Source of the DNA: Bog-756 sp963737625
GTDB taxonomy: Bacteria > Actinomycetota > Acidimicrobiia > Acidimicrobiales > RAAP-2
Length of the DNA stretch: 64,000 bases
Assembly (NCBI GenBank): GCA_963737625.1
Contig: CAVTTK010000002.1
Coordinates: forward strand, 496,001-560,000
Reading direction: 5' to 3'
A program made the position numbers and the translations under genes. This document shows positions 25,585 through 35,132 of the stretch, in pieces. The notes under the pieces were generated by a model. The model saw only the letters and a list, made by a program, of their open reading frames with translations, ran no database searches and was not told where the DNA came from. The stretch's first letter is position 1; every line of letters begins with the position of its first letter.

Positions 25585-26138
25585 CCCAGCCAGCTACCGG
25601 ACGAGTCGAGGAGGTAGCGACTGACGGCCAGGCACCGGTCGAACACCTCGCACATCATCTCCTCGCCAGCCAGGATCCGGGTGAGCGACACCGGGGAGCG
25701 GGCCACGATGTTGAGACGCCGTTCAGCGGCGTCGGTGGCCGAGGCGTAGGAGTCGATGGCGGACACCTCGAGCGGCAACTCGATGCCGCCGACTCCGGCC
25801 AGGTCGATGGCCAGGCGCAGGAGGTCCGGACCATGGGGGAGCGGGGGAAGGGCCCAGGTGAAGGTCAGGGGGAAGTGGAAGTCGTCAGGAGGCTCCTCGT
25901 CCTCCGGGAGCCCGAACACGGCATCCTCGAAGGACAGCAGCGTTCTCGGATCCACCTCGAGGGCCAGGTGGAGGTCGAGCGGGCCTCCGCACCCGTCCTC
26001 GGGATGGAGCTCGACCTCCCAGACCTGGCGGAGGGAGTAGGTCTCCACGAAGTGCCGCTCGTCGTGCACGTGGAAGCCATGGTCCACCGAGTGATCCTTG
26101 AGGTCGGCCACGTAACCGGCCACATCGATGACTGCCAC
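25581..26138 (-). CDS. hypothetical protein coupled to lipoprotein
   Basis: A 185-residue soluble protein with an acidic first half (DHGFHVHDERHFVETYSLRQ, FGLPEDEEPPDDFHF) and a helical C-terminus (LTRILAGEEMMCEVFDRCLA). No known family is recognised. It is the upstream partner of the lipoprotein gene, sharing an ATGA overlap, and divergent from an inositol-phosphatase-like gene 48 bases away. Confidence 0.7.
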   Translation of the reverse strand: MAVIDVAGYVADLKDHSVDHGFHVHDERHFVETYSLRQVWEVELHPEDGCGGPLDLHLALEVDPRTLLSFEDAVFGLPEDEEPPDDFHFPLTFTWALPPLPHGPDLLRLAIDLAGVGGIELPLEVSAIDSYASATDAAERRLNIVARSPVSLTRILAGEEMMCEVFDRCLAVSRYLLDSSGSWLG

Positions 26139-26186
26139 AGGAGCCTCAGCCTACCGGGAGGTGGAAGGCTCCGGTATCGTCGGCCT

Positions 26187-26927
26187 ATGGACGACGAGGC
26201 GCTGCTGGAGGTACTCCACGCCACGGCGTCGGCGGTGGCGGTGGCCCTCGCCGACCTGGGCGACTGGGGCCTGGCCGGCACCCGCCCGGGCCAGTACCGG
26301 TCGGACCTGGCCGCCGATGCCGTGGCCCTGTCGATCCTCGAGGGAGCTGGCCTCGGGATCATGTCCGAGGAATCAGGTTCCCACCGGCCCGATCGTCCGG
26401 TGGTGGTCGTGATCGATCCCGTAGACGGCTCCACCAACGCCGCCCGTGGCATCCCGTGGTATGCCACCAGCCTGTGTGCCGTGGATGCCGAAGGTCCGCG
26501 TGTGGCCGTCGTGGTCAATCAAGCCTCGGGGGTGCGCTTCGAGGCGGTGCGGGGTGGTGGGGCCCGGAAGGACGGGGTTCCGATCCATCCGTCGGAGTGT
26601 CAGACCCTTGACGAGGCCATCGTGGGATTCTCCGGGTACCCCCTCCGGTACTTCGGTTGGTCTCAGTGCCGGATGCTGGGAGCGGCAGCCCTGGACTTAT
26701 GTGCCGTGGCTGAAGGGGTGATCGACGGGTACGCCGTCGTCGGGGGATCGCAGCTGGGCAGTTGGGACTATCTCGGGGGCATGCTGGTCTGTACCGAGGC
26801 CGGCGCAGCGGTCGGTGAGTTGCAGGGTCGGGAGTTAATCACCCTGGACCACACGGAGCGTCGGACACCGGCGGCGGCATCCAGCCCCGCTCTGCTCGAG
26901 GCTTTGTTGTCGGCAGCCGGGAAGTAG
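26187..26927 (+). CDS. inositol-monophosphatase-family protein
   Basis: A 246-residue member of the Mg-dependent phosphatase family. The metal-binding motifs are present: the Glu pair in GIMSEESGS (about 67), DPVDGST (about 82-88) and, near the end, GSWDYLGGMLVCTEAG. The family hydrolyses inositol-1-phosphate, PAP or sugar phosphates; the exact substrate is not decided by sequence. The ATG at 26187 is chosen from the family start; tRNA-Val follows 13 bases after the stop. Confidence 0.88.
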   Translation: MDDEALLEVLHATASAVAVALADLGDWGLAGTRPGQYRSDLAADAVALSILEGAGLGIMSEESGSHRPDRPVVVVIDPVDGSTNAARGIPWYATSLCAVDAEGPRVAVVVNQASGVRFEAVRGGGARKDGVPIHPSECQTLDEAIVGFSGYPLRYFGWSQCRMLGAAALDLCAVAEGVIDGYAVVGGSQLGSWDYLGGMLVCTEAGAAVGELQGRELITLDHTERRTPAAASSPALLEALLSAAGK

Positions 26928-26939
26928 CGTGTTGCCCCC

Positions 26940-27013
26940 GGGCGTTTAGCTCAGTTGGTCAGAGCAGCTGGCTTACAACCAGCAGGTCATCGGTTCGAGT
27001 CCGATAGCGCCCA
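26940..27013 (+). tRNA. tRNA-Val (UAC)
   Basis: A 74-base cloverleaf. The acceptor GGGCGTT pairs with AGCGCCC (one G-T pair), the D stem is GCTC/GAGC, the anticodon stem GCTGG/CCAGC closes the loop CTTACAA, giving anticodon UAC, and the T arm is ATCGG-TTCGAGT-CCGAT. The discriminator is A27013; CCA is not encoded. Confidence 0.97.
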
Positions 27014-27199
27014 CGAAAAAAAGCCAGTTCAACTCCACAGAGTGCACGGGCGCCCGATGGTCGCAGGGTGCAACGATCCCGACACTCTGAGCCGGGTGAC
27101 CGAACACCGCGTTCAGTAACACTGCGTTCAGCCAATTCGGGCTCATGCCGTAGAGACTCGATCGGCGACAAGGGCACATCCGCCGAGGGTCCCGTATGG

Positions 27200-27772
27200 T
27201 CAGGTCGCCACGATCGTTGCCGCCAGTGCCATTCGATGGTCTTTTGACCACGGTGGTCCCAACGTTGACCGTGGCCCATGAAGCACCTCGTTCGACCGAT
27301 CACCAAGGATGCGTGCTGCGTCGTCCTCGACACTCTTGGCCTGGTAGGTATGGACCGTCCAGTCGTACTCCGATGCCAGTTGGGCCAGCACCTGGCAATA
27401 CATGACTGAGTCGGCTCGGCTCTCATACGGCACCCGACGTTGGATGGCAATGTCTTCGGGAAAGTCTGCCGGCCAGGCTCGTATCGAGATCACGTCGATC
27501 GGTTCATGCAACGACGTCTTCAGTGCGTCAAGTGCCGAGGAGGTCGCTCGCACCACAGACGCTCGCACCTCCGCCACCAATGTCGCAAGATCATCATCGT
27601 CAAGAGGGTCCCCGGACCGATGGAGAAGGTGCGGGCCCCCCTCGTGATGGATCGGTGCGGCCGGTAACCCCGGCTCGATCAACTCGATCCTCCGACGGTC
27701 CACGACCCGATGGTCGGCCGAGGCAGTGATGGCCACGGCCCAGCCATAGTGATGGGCGATGCCAAGACGCAT
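27200..27772 (-). CDS. hypothetical protein, 190 residues
   Basis: A protein beginning MRLGIAHHYGWAVAIT with DHRVVDRRRIELIEPGLP, LISIRAWP-like strands and YESRADSVMYCQVLAQLASE. It has an alpha/beta character, but I cannot assign a family; similar short hypotheticals occur in actinomycetes. The frame is open for 54 codons further upstream (to 27934), but the sequence there lacks coding character. It lies between tRNA-Val and a region of decayed sequence. Confidence 0.65.
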   Translation of the reverse strand: MRLGIAHHYGWAVAITASADHRVVDRRRIELIEPGLPAAPIHHEGGPHLLHRSGDPLDDDDLATLVAEVRASVVRATSSALDALKTSLHEPIDVISIRAWPADFPEDIAIQRRVPYESRADSVMYCQVLAQLASEYDWTVHTYQAKSVEDDAARILGDRSNEVLHGPRSTLGPPWSKDHRMALAATIVAT

Positions 27773-27989
27773 GTCACTGATTCTGCCACTTGCCGTGGCC
27801 TCGCTTACCTCAGTTCGGCAAAGGTTTGATCCGGCTACGGCCTCGGGGACGGAGTCCAGGCTGCCGTCTCCGACGAGGGCATCGAGGAGAATACCGAGAA
27901 GAATGCAGACGTCCGATCCCACCCGGAGCGGCACCGGCCGCGAGCAGCAGGGTCATCCCCAGAGCCGCCGCGGTCAGAGCGATCGCATC

Positions 27990-28330
27990 GAGTAGGGATG
28001 AACCCCTACCCCCTGAGACCCCGAACCCTCTCTTCAGCCAATTCGAAGAGGTCCACGCCGACACCGCTACAACGGTCCCCCAAACAGCAGGGCGACACAG
28101 CCCATCGAGTTCCCCTTCAAGGTGAGCAACGCGCCGATAGCGACTGCCATGGCCATGTTGACTCCAATCCCCAGTTCCACAACAGACGACTGATGACGCG
28201 GGAGTAGGAAGGGCTGTCAGAGAATCCTGAACGAATGTGGAGGCAATGAGCAGGAGCCACGGGACAAGCGCAAGAGGAACGTGACGGCGGTCGACCTCTG
28301 GTGGCCCGAGGGTCTGGCCTAGGATCTCCC
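27990..28330 (-). pseudogene. possible decayed membrane-protein gene
   Basis: On the minus strand three hydrophobic segments fall in two frames that join if two single-base shifts are undone: PLALVPWLLLIASTFVQDSL, then MAMAVAIGALLTLKG and CVALLFGGPL in the other frame, then SLLDAIALTAAALGMTLLLA back in the first. No start codon with a ribosome-binding site is evident. I infer a degenerate small membrane protein; it may simply be non-coding. Confidence 0.3.
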
Positions 28331-28331
28331 T

Positions 28332-28766
28332 ATGCCTTCGGACCTGGCCATGAAGGCGATGAACTGTTTCCATCGTATGGTGCTTGGAGCCACGGGCGGA
28401 CGACTGGGCTGGAGAGCAAGTGGGATGCCGGTGATAAGACTGACAACCACCGGAAGGCGCAGTGGCCAATCGCGTGAAACGATGCTGACCTCGCCCTATC
28501 AAGAAGGATCGACGGTCGTCGTTGTTGCATCACGCGGAGGAGATGACCATCATCCCGCCTGGTACCTCAACTTGAGGGACCACCCAGAGGTCACCGTGTC
28601 CATGGGTGGCGAACCGGCTCAGAGGATGCGAGCCGAGATCGCTGACCGTGAGGAGCGGGAAAGGCTGTGGCCTCTGATCACCGCCGACCACCGCAACTAC
28701 GCGGGATACCAGGTAAAGACGAAGCGCGAGATACCTGTAGTACTCCTCCGCCCGATCGACAACTGA
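28332..28766 (+). CDS. Ddn-like F420-dependent nitroreductase family protein
   Basis: A 144-residue split-barrel protein. The F420-binding region is recognisable: VIRLTTTGRRSGQSRETMLT (about 35-54), VVVASRGGDDHHPAWYLNL (about 64-82) and the C-terminal YAGYQVKTKREIPVVLL. The family includes mycobacterial Ddn and other F420H2-dependent quinone or nitro reductases. It is complete at the usual length. The gene is convergent with a DUF3303-like gene three bases downstream. Confidence 0.9.
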   Translation: MPSDLAMKAMNCFHRMVLGATGGRLGWRASGMPVIRLTTTGRRSGQSRETMLTSPYQEGSTVVVVASRGGDDHHPAWYLNLRDHPEVTVSMGGEPAQRMRAEIADREERERLWPLITADHRNYAGYQVKTKREIPVVLLRPIDN

Positions 28767-28769
28767 TCG

Positions 28770-29123
28770 TCAACCCTCGGTTGCACCAGGCCCCGCGATG
28801 GCCGTTGGGATTAGTCGTGGAACGTCGACGAAATTGATCAGGAACTCGATCGTCTTGGCGTCAGTCAGATCCATAACGGGCACGATTTCCCAGGTGTACC
28901 AGGCGCTGAACTTCGCTGCTGCATCTGCGAGAGCCGTAACATCGTCGGATTCGCTGATGGCACAGCCGCCGTTGCCGTCGGCCCGTGCCACAAATGCGAT
29001 CATGGTTTCGCCTTCCGGCACCGTCCACCGGCTGAACGCCTCAAGAATCTTCTTTCCCTCTGAGATCCGCTCGCTAGAGTCGCCATTGATTTCCCGAAGG
29101 GTCCACGTCGTCATGAACAGCAT
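28770..29123 (-). CDS. DUF3303-like protein
   Basis: A 117-residue protein opening MLFMTTWTLREI, the usual start of DUF3303 relatives, with FSRWTVPEGETMIAFVARAD and ISESDDVTALADAAAKFSAW. These are small ferredoxin-like-fold proteins of unknown function. The start is placed at 29123 on that family pattern; GGAGAAG precedes it. Confidence 0.78.
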   Translation of the reverse strand: MLFMTTWTLREINGDSSERISEGKKILEAFSRWTVPEGETMIAFVARADGNGGCAISESDDVTALADAAAKFSAWYTWEIVPVMDLTDAKTIEFLINFVDVPRLIPTAIAGPGATEG

Positions 29124-29454
29124 TGCTTCTCCTCTCGGCTGACCCCGAATCTCGCAGCCGCCACCGGAGTGCAAGGTAACACTCGGATGGCGGGTCTGCT
29201 CTGGCTCCTCACGCCTACACGATGGGAAGGGCGCTGATCGGCGGATCTGTCGGGCGTCGGTTGACTTGGGCATGGACTGAAGGGGAAGCTCCAGTGGCGA
29301 AGCGGCATACGCGACGGTTGGAGCTGACCCTTCCCCGTGTCCGTTACCTCAAGCTCTGTGCGGCGCGGCGCGTGCGACGCTGAATGCTGAAGGCCAACGC
29401 CCCCCGCCCGAAGTGATCGGCTTGCGGCCTCTGTTGGTGATGAGATCGGTACTC
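29124..29454. other. gene-free stretch
   Basis: About 330 bases between the DUF3303-like gene and a small membrane protein. I see no family, tRNA or repeat in it. Confidence 0.4.
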
Positions 29455-29664
29455 ATGGATGAGATGGCAAAATCCGCCGGCCGCCCGAGCGTCGTGGCCA
29501 CCGTCGTCGCCTATGTCGTGATCGGGCTTCTCGTGACGACCGTCACCAAAGCGATCTTCAAGCAGAGACTCACGGTAGCAGTCGTGGCTGGGCTTCTGGC
29601 CTTTGCACTCCATCAAAACCTGGACGCACCCGTGGCGCGAAAGCTGAGTGAGCTGGGGCTTTAG
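29455..29664 (+). CDS. small hypothetical membrane protein
   Basis: About 69 residues (MDEMAKSAGRPS start) with one clear membrane segment (SVVATVVAYVVIGLLVTTVT) and a second weaker hydrophobic stretch. No family is recognised. Alternative starts lie 16 and 42 bases upstream; none has a strong ribosome-binding site. Confidence 0.45.
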   Translation: MDEMAKSAGRPSVVATVVAYVVIGLLVTTVTKAIFKQRLTVAVVAGLLAFALHQNLDAPVARKLSELGL

Positions 29665-29764
29665 GTCTTCATCACCTAGGTGCCCGTGGCGTGGGCGCTC
29701 TCCGCCGAGGGTGTCAATTCGGTGGTGAGTCAGATGCTGGGTTCTTCGTATCTAAGCTTCCCCT

Positions 29765-30262
29765 GTGCATGACACCTTGGGCGTGCGACGAAGTGAGCGC
29801 GAAACTCTTGAGGGTTTCATCGACTGGTACCGATCCGTGGTGGAACGAAAAGTCGATGGCCTCGCTCGTCGGGACGCAACGCGGGCCATGACGCCGACCG
29901 GGCTGTCTGCTCTCGGGATCCTCAAGCACCTCGGCTGGGTGGAGCGGGGCTGGTTTCGTGAGATATTTGCCGGAGAGGACGTTCAATCGATTGATGAAGA
30001 CGGTGACAACTCGGCTGAGTTCGCCATCAGCGACGACGACACCGTGGAGTCAGTCATCGCGTTCTACCGAGCTGAGGTGGAGGAGGCGCGGCGGATTACC
30101 CGTGAAGCGCCGACTCTCGATGGCCTGAGTGCGAGGCAGACAGACTATGGAGAACACGTCAGCCTGCGGTGGGTCATGGTCCACATGCTGGAGGAAACCG
30201 CCCGTCATGCGGGACATTTGGATCTGATACGCGAGGAGATCGACGGCCGGGTCGGCGACTGA
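29765..30262 (+). CDS. DinB/DUF664 mycothiol-transferase-like protein
   Basis: A 165-residue four-helix DinB-superfamily protein. The metal-binding His residues appear in LKHLGWVERGWF (about 56) and in HMLEETARHAGHLDLIREEI near the end. DUF664 members in actinomycetes resemble mycothiol- or maleylpyruvate-type thiol transferases. The GTG start at 29765 is tentative. The gene is preceded by the small membrane protein gene and followed by about 290 bases without an identifiable gene. Confidence 0.87.
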   Translation: MHDTLGVRRSERETLEGFIDWYRSVVERKVDGLARRDATRAMTPTGLSALGILKHLGWVERGWFREIFAGEDVQSIDEDGDNSAEFAISDDDTVESVIAFYRAEVEEARRITREAPTLDGLSARQTDYGEHVSLRWVMVHMLEETARHAGHLDLIREEIDGRVGD

Positions 30263-30550
30263 GGAGGCATGCCGGTGTGACGCCGCCCGCTCCTGGGCGA
30301 CACCTGATGTTGTCCGTGACCGATCCGTGTCGACTCGCCGTGGTGGTGGGAAGATGGTGCCGCGAACCGCGAGGTACGAGGCACGGTTCCGTGGGCTGTG
30401 TGATGACCTCCTCGAACCCGGGCAGGGAGTCGAATCGACGGTCGGAGGGCCTGGCCACCGCCCGTCCGCACGTACCGAAGGTCCGGAACTCGGGCGGCCT
30501 CGGCCCGGGTTCTTCGTCCGGGTGGCCACCTGTCGGGTACCCTCGTCCCC

Positions 30551-30961
30551 ATGACGCCGGAGGAAATCGCCGACCTCGTTCACCTGCGCCGAGCTCGTGA
30601 TCTCGTAGACCGCAACTACGCGCAGCCCCTTGATGTCCCGGCCATGGCGCGGGCCGCATTCATGTCGCCCGCACACTTCTCCCGCAAGTTCCGGTCGGCG
30701 TATGGCGAAACTCCCTATACCTATCTGATGACGCGACGAATCGAACGAGCGAAAGCTCTCTTGCGCCAGGGAGAATCGGTGACTGACACCTGTGTCGCCG
30801 TCGGCTGTACGTCGCTGGGGTCTTTCAGTTCGCGGTTCACAGAGATCGTCGGCCTGACGCCGTCGCAATACCGCTCCCGCGACCACCGTGATCTCGAGGT
30901 CCTCCCGTCGTGTGTGAGCATGGTCGTCACACGTCCGCGACGCACCGCCGTCGCCGTCTGA
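30551..30961 (+). CDS. AraC-family regulator, DNA-binding domain only
   Basis: A 136-residue protein that is nearly all AraC-type double helix-turn-helix: LDVPAMARAAFMSPAHFSRK for the first and VTDTCVAVGCTSLGSFSSRF for the second, followed by GLTPSQYR. There is no sensor domain. It is followed at 130 bases by a VOC gene; this regulator-plus-VOC pairing is frequent in actinomycetes and suggests local control. Confidence 0.9.
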   Translation: MTPEEIADLVHLRRARDLVDRNYAQPLDVPAMARAAFMSPAHFSRKFRSAYGETPYTYLMTRRIERAKALLRQGESVTDTCVAVGCTSLGSFSSRFTEIVGLTPSQYRSRDHRDLEVLPSCVSMVVTRPRRTAVAV

Positions 30962-31089
30962 GGTCTGCCCAGCCATGTCGACAGTCGGCCTCGAACCGGC
31001 CAGTCCCGGCGCACAGGGCACGGCGTTCGTCCTGACACCAAGCAGGAACGGAGAAGCACGCGACGGATAGGTTCAATTACGGTTACGGC

Positions 31090-31488
31090 ATGACAGTCAC
31101 CATCTCCTCGATGTTCATTCCCGTCCATGACCCTGATGCCGCTCTGGGCTTTTACCGCGATGCGCTCGGCCTCGAGGTGCGCGCCGACGTTGCGTCGGAC
31201 GGCTTCCGATGGGTGACTGTGGGGGCTCCTGGGCAGCTCGTTGATATTGTTCTGTTCCAACCGCACGGTGGTCGTTCACAGGCCGAGGGCGACGCCCTCC
31301 TGTCACTGGTGTCGCAGGGATCGCTGCAGGCGGCGATCTTTCGCTCCGACGACCTCGATGCCACATTCGAGACGATCCAGGCGTCGGGCGCCGAGGTGCT
31401 CCAAGAGCCGGCCTCCCAACCCTGGGGAGTGCGTGACTGTGCGTTCCGGGACCCCTCCGGCAACCTCGTCCGCATCGCGCAAGCCTGA
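31090..31488 (+). CDS. VOC/glyoxalase-family protein
   Basis: A 132-residue two-module VOC protein: MFIPVHDPDAALGFYRDALG at the start, the QPHGGRSQ loop, a second strand set (AAIFRSDDLDATFETIQASG) and VRDCAFRDPSGNLVRI at the end, where the Glu/Gln metal ligand usually lies. It is a likely metal-dependent enzyme or resistance protein of unknown substrate. It probably belongs with the AraC-type gene just upstream. Confidence 0.88.
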   Translation: MTVTISSMFIPVHDPDAALGFYRDALGLEVRADVASDGFRWVTVGAPGQLVDIVLFQPHGGRSQAEGDALLSLVSQGSLQAAIFRSDDLDATFETIQASGAEVLQEPASQPWGVRDCAFRDPSGNLVRIAQA

Positions 31489-31995
31489 TTGTCCGGTGTT
31501 TCCGATCTCGGTCGGGGTTTACGAGCGCCCTTGTGGGGCCGACTGCTGCGCCGGGAGCCATTCCCAGGACTCAGTGTCCGGATCGCCGCGGGCGCAGTCG
31601 AACGGAGCGAATACCCGGAGCCGTCCAGGCGACAGGCACCGATGCTCACGACGACCCACCCTGATTCCGGTCGCGACACCTCGTCACCGCTCTCGTATCG
31701 GTCCGGGAGCGTCGGAGACGGTGGGTTGCCGGACCCAGCCAGCCCTGTGCTGGGAGGCGATTGGGTAACCGGTGCGGCTGGGTGTGGCCGAGTGCCGCCT
31801 CTGCCAGGGGCTGGAGGACCAAAGCTGGTTGAGAGACCACGTTCTCGATGGGTGTGAGGGCGACCACAGCCCGAGGGCCTGACGGACTCGACTGAAGAGC
31901 CAGCCCGAAGGTATCCCGGTGGTGAGCATTGCGATCGTATTACGACTGACGTGTGGGCATTCAGTAGCTGGTCGGCGGTGCCGATCTACCTAGTG
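31489..31995. other. gene-free stretch
   Basis: About 500 bases between the VOC gene and a hypothetical gene. Frames are open but show no family resemblance or ribosome-binding site; no repeats or RNA genes were seen. Confidence 0.4.
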
Positions 31996-32412
31996 ATGGT
32001 TCGACCGCGAATTCCAGAAGAGGTAGTCGTGCGGGGGGCGATGGAGTTCATTACTGGACGCAACCTCGAATTGACCCGCGACGAAGCAGAAGCCCTCGTG
32101 GCGCTCCTGCAGCCTTTTGGAAGCCCATGGTCCGGAGAAGACCATTCCTACGCTCCTACCCATCTTGATCATGCGTTGACCTTTCTGGAAGATGAGGTGA
32201 TGGATCCGAGCGAGGCCCTGTACGGGCTGGTGGAGTACATGGGAGCCTCAGGCTTCTGGACTACCCATGAATCGAATCTTCGGGCGATCTATGAGCAGGA
32301 GGCGACGACTGCGTTCGGACGAGATCTCGGGGAACACGTCTCCCCCGAGGACGACCCTGCCATCGATCTCGACGTGGTCCCGTTCCGAGGCAGGCACCGG
32401 GACGAATCCTGA
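31996..32412 (+). CDS. hypothetical protein, ~138 residues
   Basis: An acidic helical protein (IPEEVVVRGAMEFITGRNLE, RDEAEALVALLQPFGSPW, YAPTHLDHALTFLEDEVMD). The family is unknown. The start at ATG 31996 was preferred over 31951, whose extra residues are unlike the rest. Coding character is good. Confidence 0.6.
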   Translation: MVRPRIPEEVVVRGAMEFITGRNLELTRDEAEALVALLQPFGSPWSGEDHSYAPTHLDHALTFLEDEVMDPSEALYGLVEYMGASGFWTTHESNLRAIYEQEATTAFGRDLGEHVSPEDDPAIDLDVVPFRGRHRDES

Positions 32413-32514
32413 CTCCGGGGCTCGAGGAGTCCCCAGAGACGGTTAGGGACCTTCCGGCTCTGGAAGGGCGATCCTCCCATGCAACGGGCGATCGGCCCAG
32501 TTAGGGTCGGGAGC

Positions 32515-34008
32515 ATGAGTCGCGATGTGGTGATGGGGTATTGCTGGCCCCAATCGGCGGTCCCGGGCGGGTGCGTCGGTCTCCACATGTCGTCGTCCGC
32601 CGGCCGCCCGGTGCGCGTCGAGGTAGCGCGGGTCGGGGCGCGACGGGAGGTCGTGTTCAGCTCCGAGGCGATCTCGGTGGACGAGCACGAGACGCCGAAG
32701 GACGCCTCTTCAAAGGGTTGTGGCTGGCCCACCGCTCTCAACGTGGACGTCGGCCCGACTTGGCGGTCCGGCTATTACGAGGTCGTCATGGAGATTGACG
32801 TTGGCGACAAGGTGCGGCGAGACCGTGCGTTCTTCATCGTTCGTCCCAGTTCAGGTGCTCGCATCGTCATGGCGCTGACCACCAATACGTGGCACGCGTA
32901 CAACGACTTCGGCGGCCCGAACCTGTACACCGGCGGTACCCACGTTGCCATGCAACGCCCGATGTCGGCGGGTTACCTCTACAAACCCCCGGGCAAGGGC
33001 CGCCGCGTGACGGGCACCGGCGCGCCCGATCCCCAGAATGCCGCGCATGTCGGTTACATCCAGATCAATCACCTTTCGGGGTACGCCGGTTCGGCCGGTT
33101 GGCCGGATTGGGAGTTGCCGTTCATCCAGTGGGCTGAACGCCAGGGTTTCGAAATCGCGGTGTGCACCAACGCCGATCTCGAAGAGCACGCTGAGGTGCT
33201 CGACGGAGCGAGCTTGTATCTGTCCGTGGGCCACGATGAGTATTGGAGTCGCGGCATGCGTGACACCGTTGAGGCGTTCATCGACCGTGGCGGAAATGCG
33301 GCGTTCTTCTCCGGCAATACCTCGCTGTGGCAGGTGCGCATCGAGGGTGGTGACCACGACGTGATGGTCGGATACAAGAGCATGTTCAAGAATGACCCGC
33401 TGATGGAAACAGGCAGGGAAGCAGAAGTGACGACGTTCTGGTCCGATGTGATCGTCGGGCGTCCTGAGAATCGCATGACGGGCGTCACCTTCACCCGTGG
33501 GGGCTATCACCGCATAGGTCGCAATGTCACCGCCGGACTAGGTGGCTACACCGTGCACCGCGCCGACCACTGGATCTTCGAGGGCACCGGCCTCGGCTAT
33601 GGCGACGTGCTCGGTGCCGGACCGACGGTTGTCGGCTATGAGTGCGACGGATGCGTGTTCATCTACCGAGACGGATTGCCGTATCCGACCGGTGAAGACG
33701 GGACGCCGTCGACCTTCGAGATTCTCGGCACGTGCCCGACGCAACACTTCACCAGGGAGTCGGCGCCCCGTCCGCCCAAGCCCGGCGAGCCGAGCGAGTT
33801 GGAGTACATCGCCTCGCGGGTGTTCGGGACGCGTGCGCCAGAGGCCGTGGAGCGCATCCGTCATGGCCACGCGGTACTGGGCGCATACACGAACGATGCC
33901 GGCGCCACCGTGGTCACGTCGGGATCGACCGACTGGGCTCACGGGCTGGTGGGGCGAGATCCGCAAGTCGAACAGATCACTCGGAACGTTCTGACGCGTT
34001 TGGGCTAG
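32515..34008 (+). CDS. N,N-dimethylformamidase large-subunit-like protein
   Basis: A 497-residue protein. Residues ~1-110 form a beta-rich domain (YCWPQSAVPGGCVGLHMSS). The rest matches the large-subunit C-terminal domain of N,N-dimethylformamidase: TTNTWHAYNDFGGPNLYTGG, WELPFIQWAERQGFEIAVCT, GHDEYWSRGMRDTVEAFIDR and GGNAAFFSGNTSLWQVRIEG. True DMFase hydrolyses dimethylformamide with an iron site and needs a small subunit, which is not found here, so another amide is likely. The ATG at 32515 was chosen over 32479 because GTCGGGAG precedes it. Confidence 0.82.
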   Translation: MSRDVVMGYCWPQSAVPGGCVGLHMSSSAGRPVRVEVARVGARREVVFSSEAISVDEHETPKDASSKGCGWPTALNVDVGPTWRSGYYEVVMEIDVGDKVRRDRAFFIVRPSSGARIVMALTTNTWHAYNDFGGPNLYTGGTHVAMQRPMSAGYLYKPPGKGRRVTGTGAPDPQNAAHVGYIQINHLSGYAGSAGWPDWELPFIQWAERQGFEIAVCTNADLEEHAEVLDGASLYLSVGHDEYWSRGMRDTVEAFIDRGGNAAFFSGNTSLWQVRIEGGDHDVMVGYKSMFKNDPLMETGREAEVTTFWSDVIVGRPENRMTGVTFTRGGYHRIGRNVTAGLGGYTVHRADHWIFEGTGLGYGDVLGAGPTVVGYECDGCVFIYRDGLPYPTGEDGTPSTFEILGTCPTQHFTRESAPRPPKPGEPSELEYIASRVFGTRAPEAVERIRHGHAVLGAYTNDAGATVVTSGSTDWAHGLVGRDPQVEQITRNVLTRLG

Positions 34009-34108
34009 GGCGGCGCGGGACCTGAGGCTTGAACGCCGGATCCGGGCCCGAGGGCGCACGGCCGCCTGCAGCATGGCTGGGTTCCGGGTGCCGCAGTCTG
34101 GTCTCCGG

Positions 34109-34879
34109 TCACGCGTCGAGCAGGCCCTCCCAGCCTGACGGTGGTGGGGCCAGTCGCCAGTACTGCTCGGGTACGTGCCCTTCGAGGCGTTCCGTCAGCA
34201 TGTGGTCCTGCTCCAGAGGCGCCACCTGAGACCGGTACTCCCTAATGGCTGCGGTCTTCCCCGCCATGTCCATCTGTACCGGCACAATGGCCGGGGTAGG
34301 CCACAAGCCCTCCCGGAACAGCTTGGACACCCGCCAGGCCAGCATGCCGGGTAGATGCTTGTAACCCTGGTCCTCGTAGCAGAACCAGGCCGGAGCGCTG
34401 CCACCCCCACCGAGGGCCTCACGGACCAGCAGCCCGGCGTCATGGGTCAGCTCATGATCGGGATTGGCGATGCCCATGGGGAGGAACACGGCAGTGGCAT
34501 TGCTGGCCCGGACGGCCTCCTCCAGGGCTGGAGCCACCTGTTCGGGAGTCGGACGGACCTCCACGGCCAGGTACTGATGGTCGGGAAAGTCGAGCCATAC
34601 ATGCCCTGCGCCGAGGAGGGCCATGGCGTCCAGGTCCTCCTGGCGTCGCACCGCCACCACGTCGTCGCCCTGCTCGAATCCGCCAAGAGCGTCCCACGGC
34701 GAGACCTCGTCGGGATAGGTGGGAGGCTTCCCGGCCAGCACGGTGATCACGGTGCTCCCCGGATAGGAGAGCAGCAGTAGACCGGCCCCCATGGCGGCAT
34801 CGTCGAAGTGGGGCGAGACCACTACGATCCTGTGCAGCACCTCGGGCCCCAGCACGCCCCACATCTCCCTGGTATCCAT
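34109..34879 (-). CDS. LmbE/PIG-L-type deacetylase
   Basis: A 256-residue zinc-dependent N-acetylhexosamine deacetylase-like protein. The metal motif is SPHFDDAAMG (residues ~22-31), and the third ligand is probably the His of DHELTHDAG. Family members include MshB and Mca in mycothiol metabolism and LmbE in antibiotic synthesis. The actual substrate is not known. The start at MDTREMW follows the family; the frame extends upstream without similarity. Confidence 0.87.
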   Translation of the reverse strand: MDTREMWGVLGPEVLHRIVVVSPHFDDAAMGAGLLLLSYPGSTVITVLAGKPPTYPDEVSPWDALGGFEQGDDVVAVRRQEDLDAMALLGAGHVWLDFPDHQYLAVEVRPTPEQVAPALEEAVRASNATAVFLPMGIANPDHELTHDAGLLVREALGGGGSAPAWFCYEDQGYKHLPGMLAWRVSKLFREGLWPTPAIVPVQMDMAGKTAAIREYRSQVAPLEQDHMLTERLEGHVPEQYWRLAPPPSGWEGLLDA

Positions 34880-35132
34880 GGCCGCATCGTACCGTGGTGG
34901 GCGTTGGTGGCGGCCCCGATCCCGCCGTCCGTGGTCCACCCCGACGGATCGTCGCCGACACGGTGACCGGACTCCTGGCACGCCCTGCGGGACACCATGA
35001 CGGTGCACTGAGCGCAGCTGAACCCTCCGGCCCGGCCCGACGGTCCTCACACAATCCTCATACTTTCACCATCGATTTCCCACGCTGGCGTGTAAATCTG
35101 CTTGGGCAGTCCCATCGAGAAGGAGTCCCACA

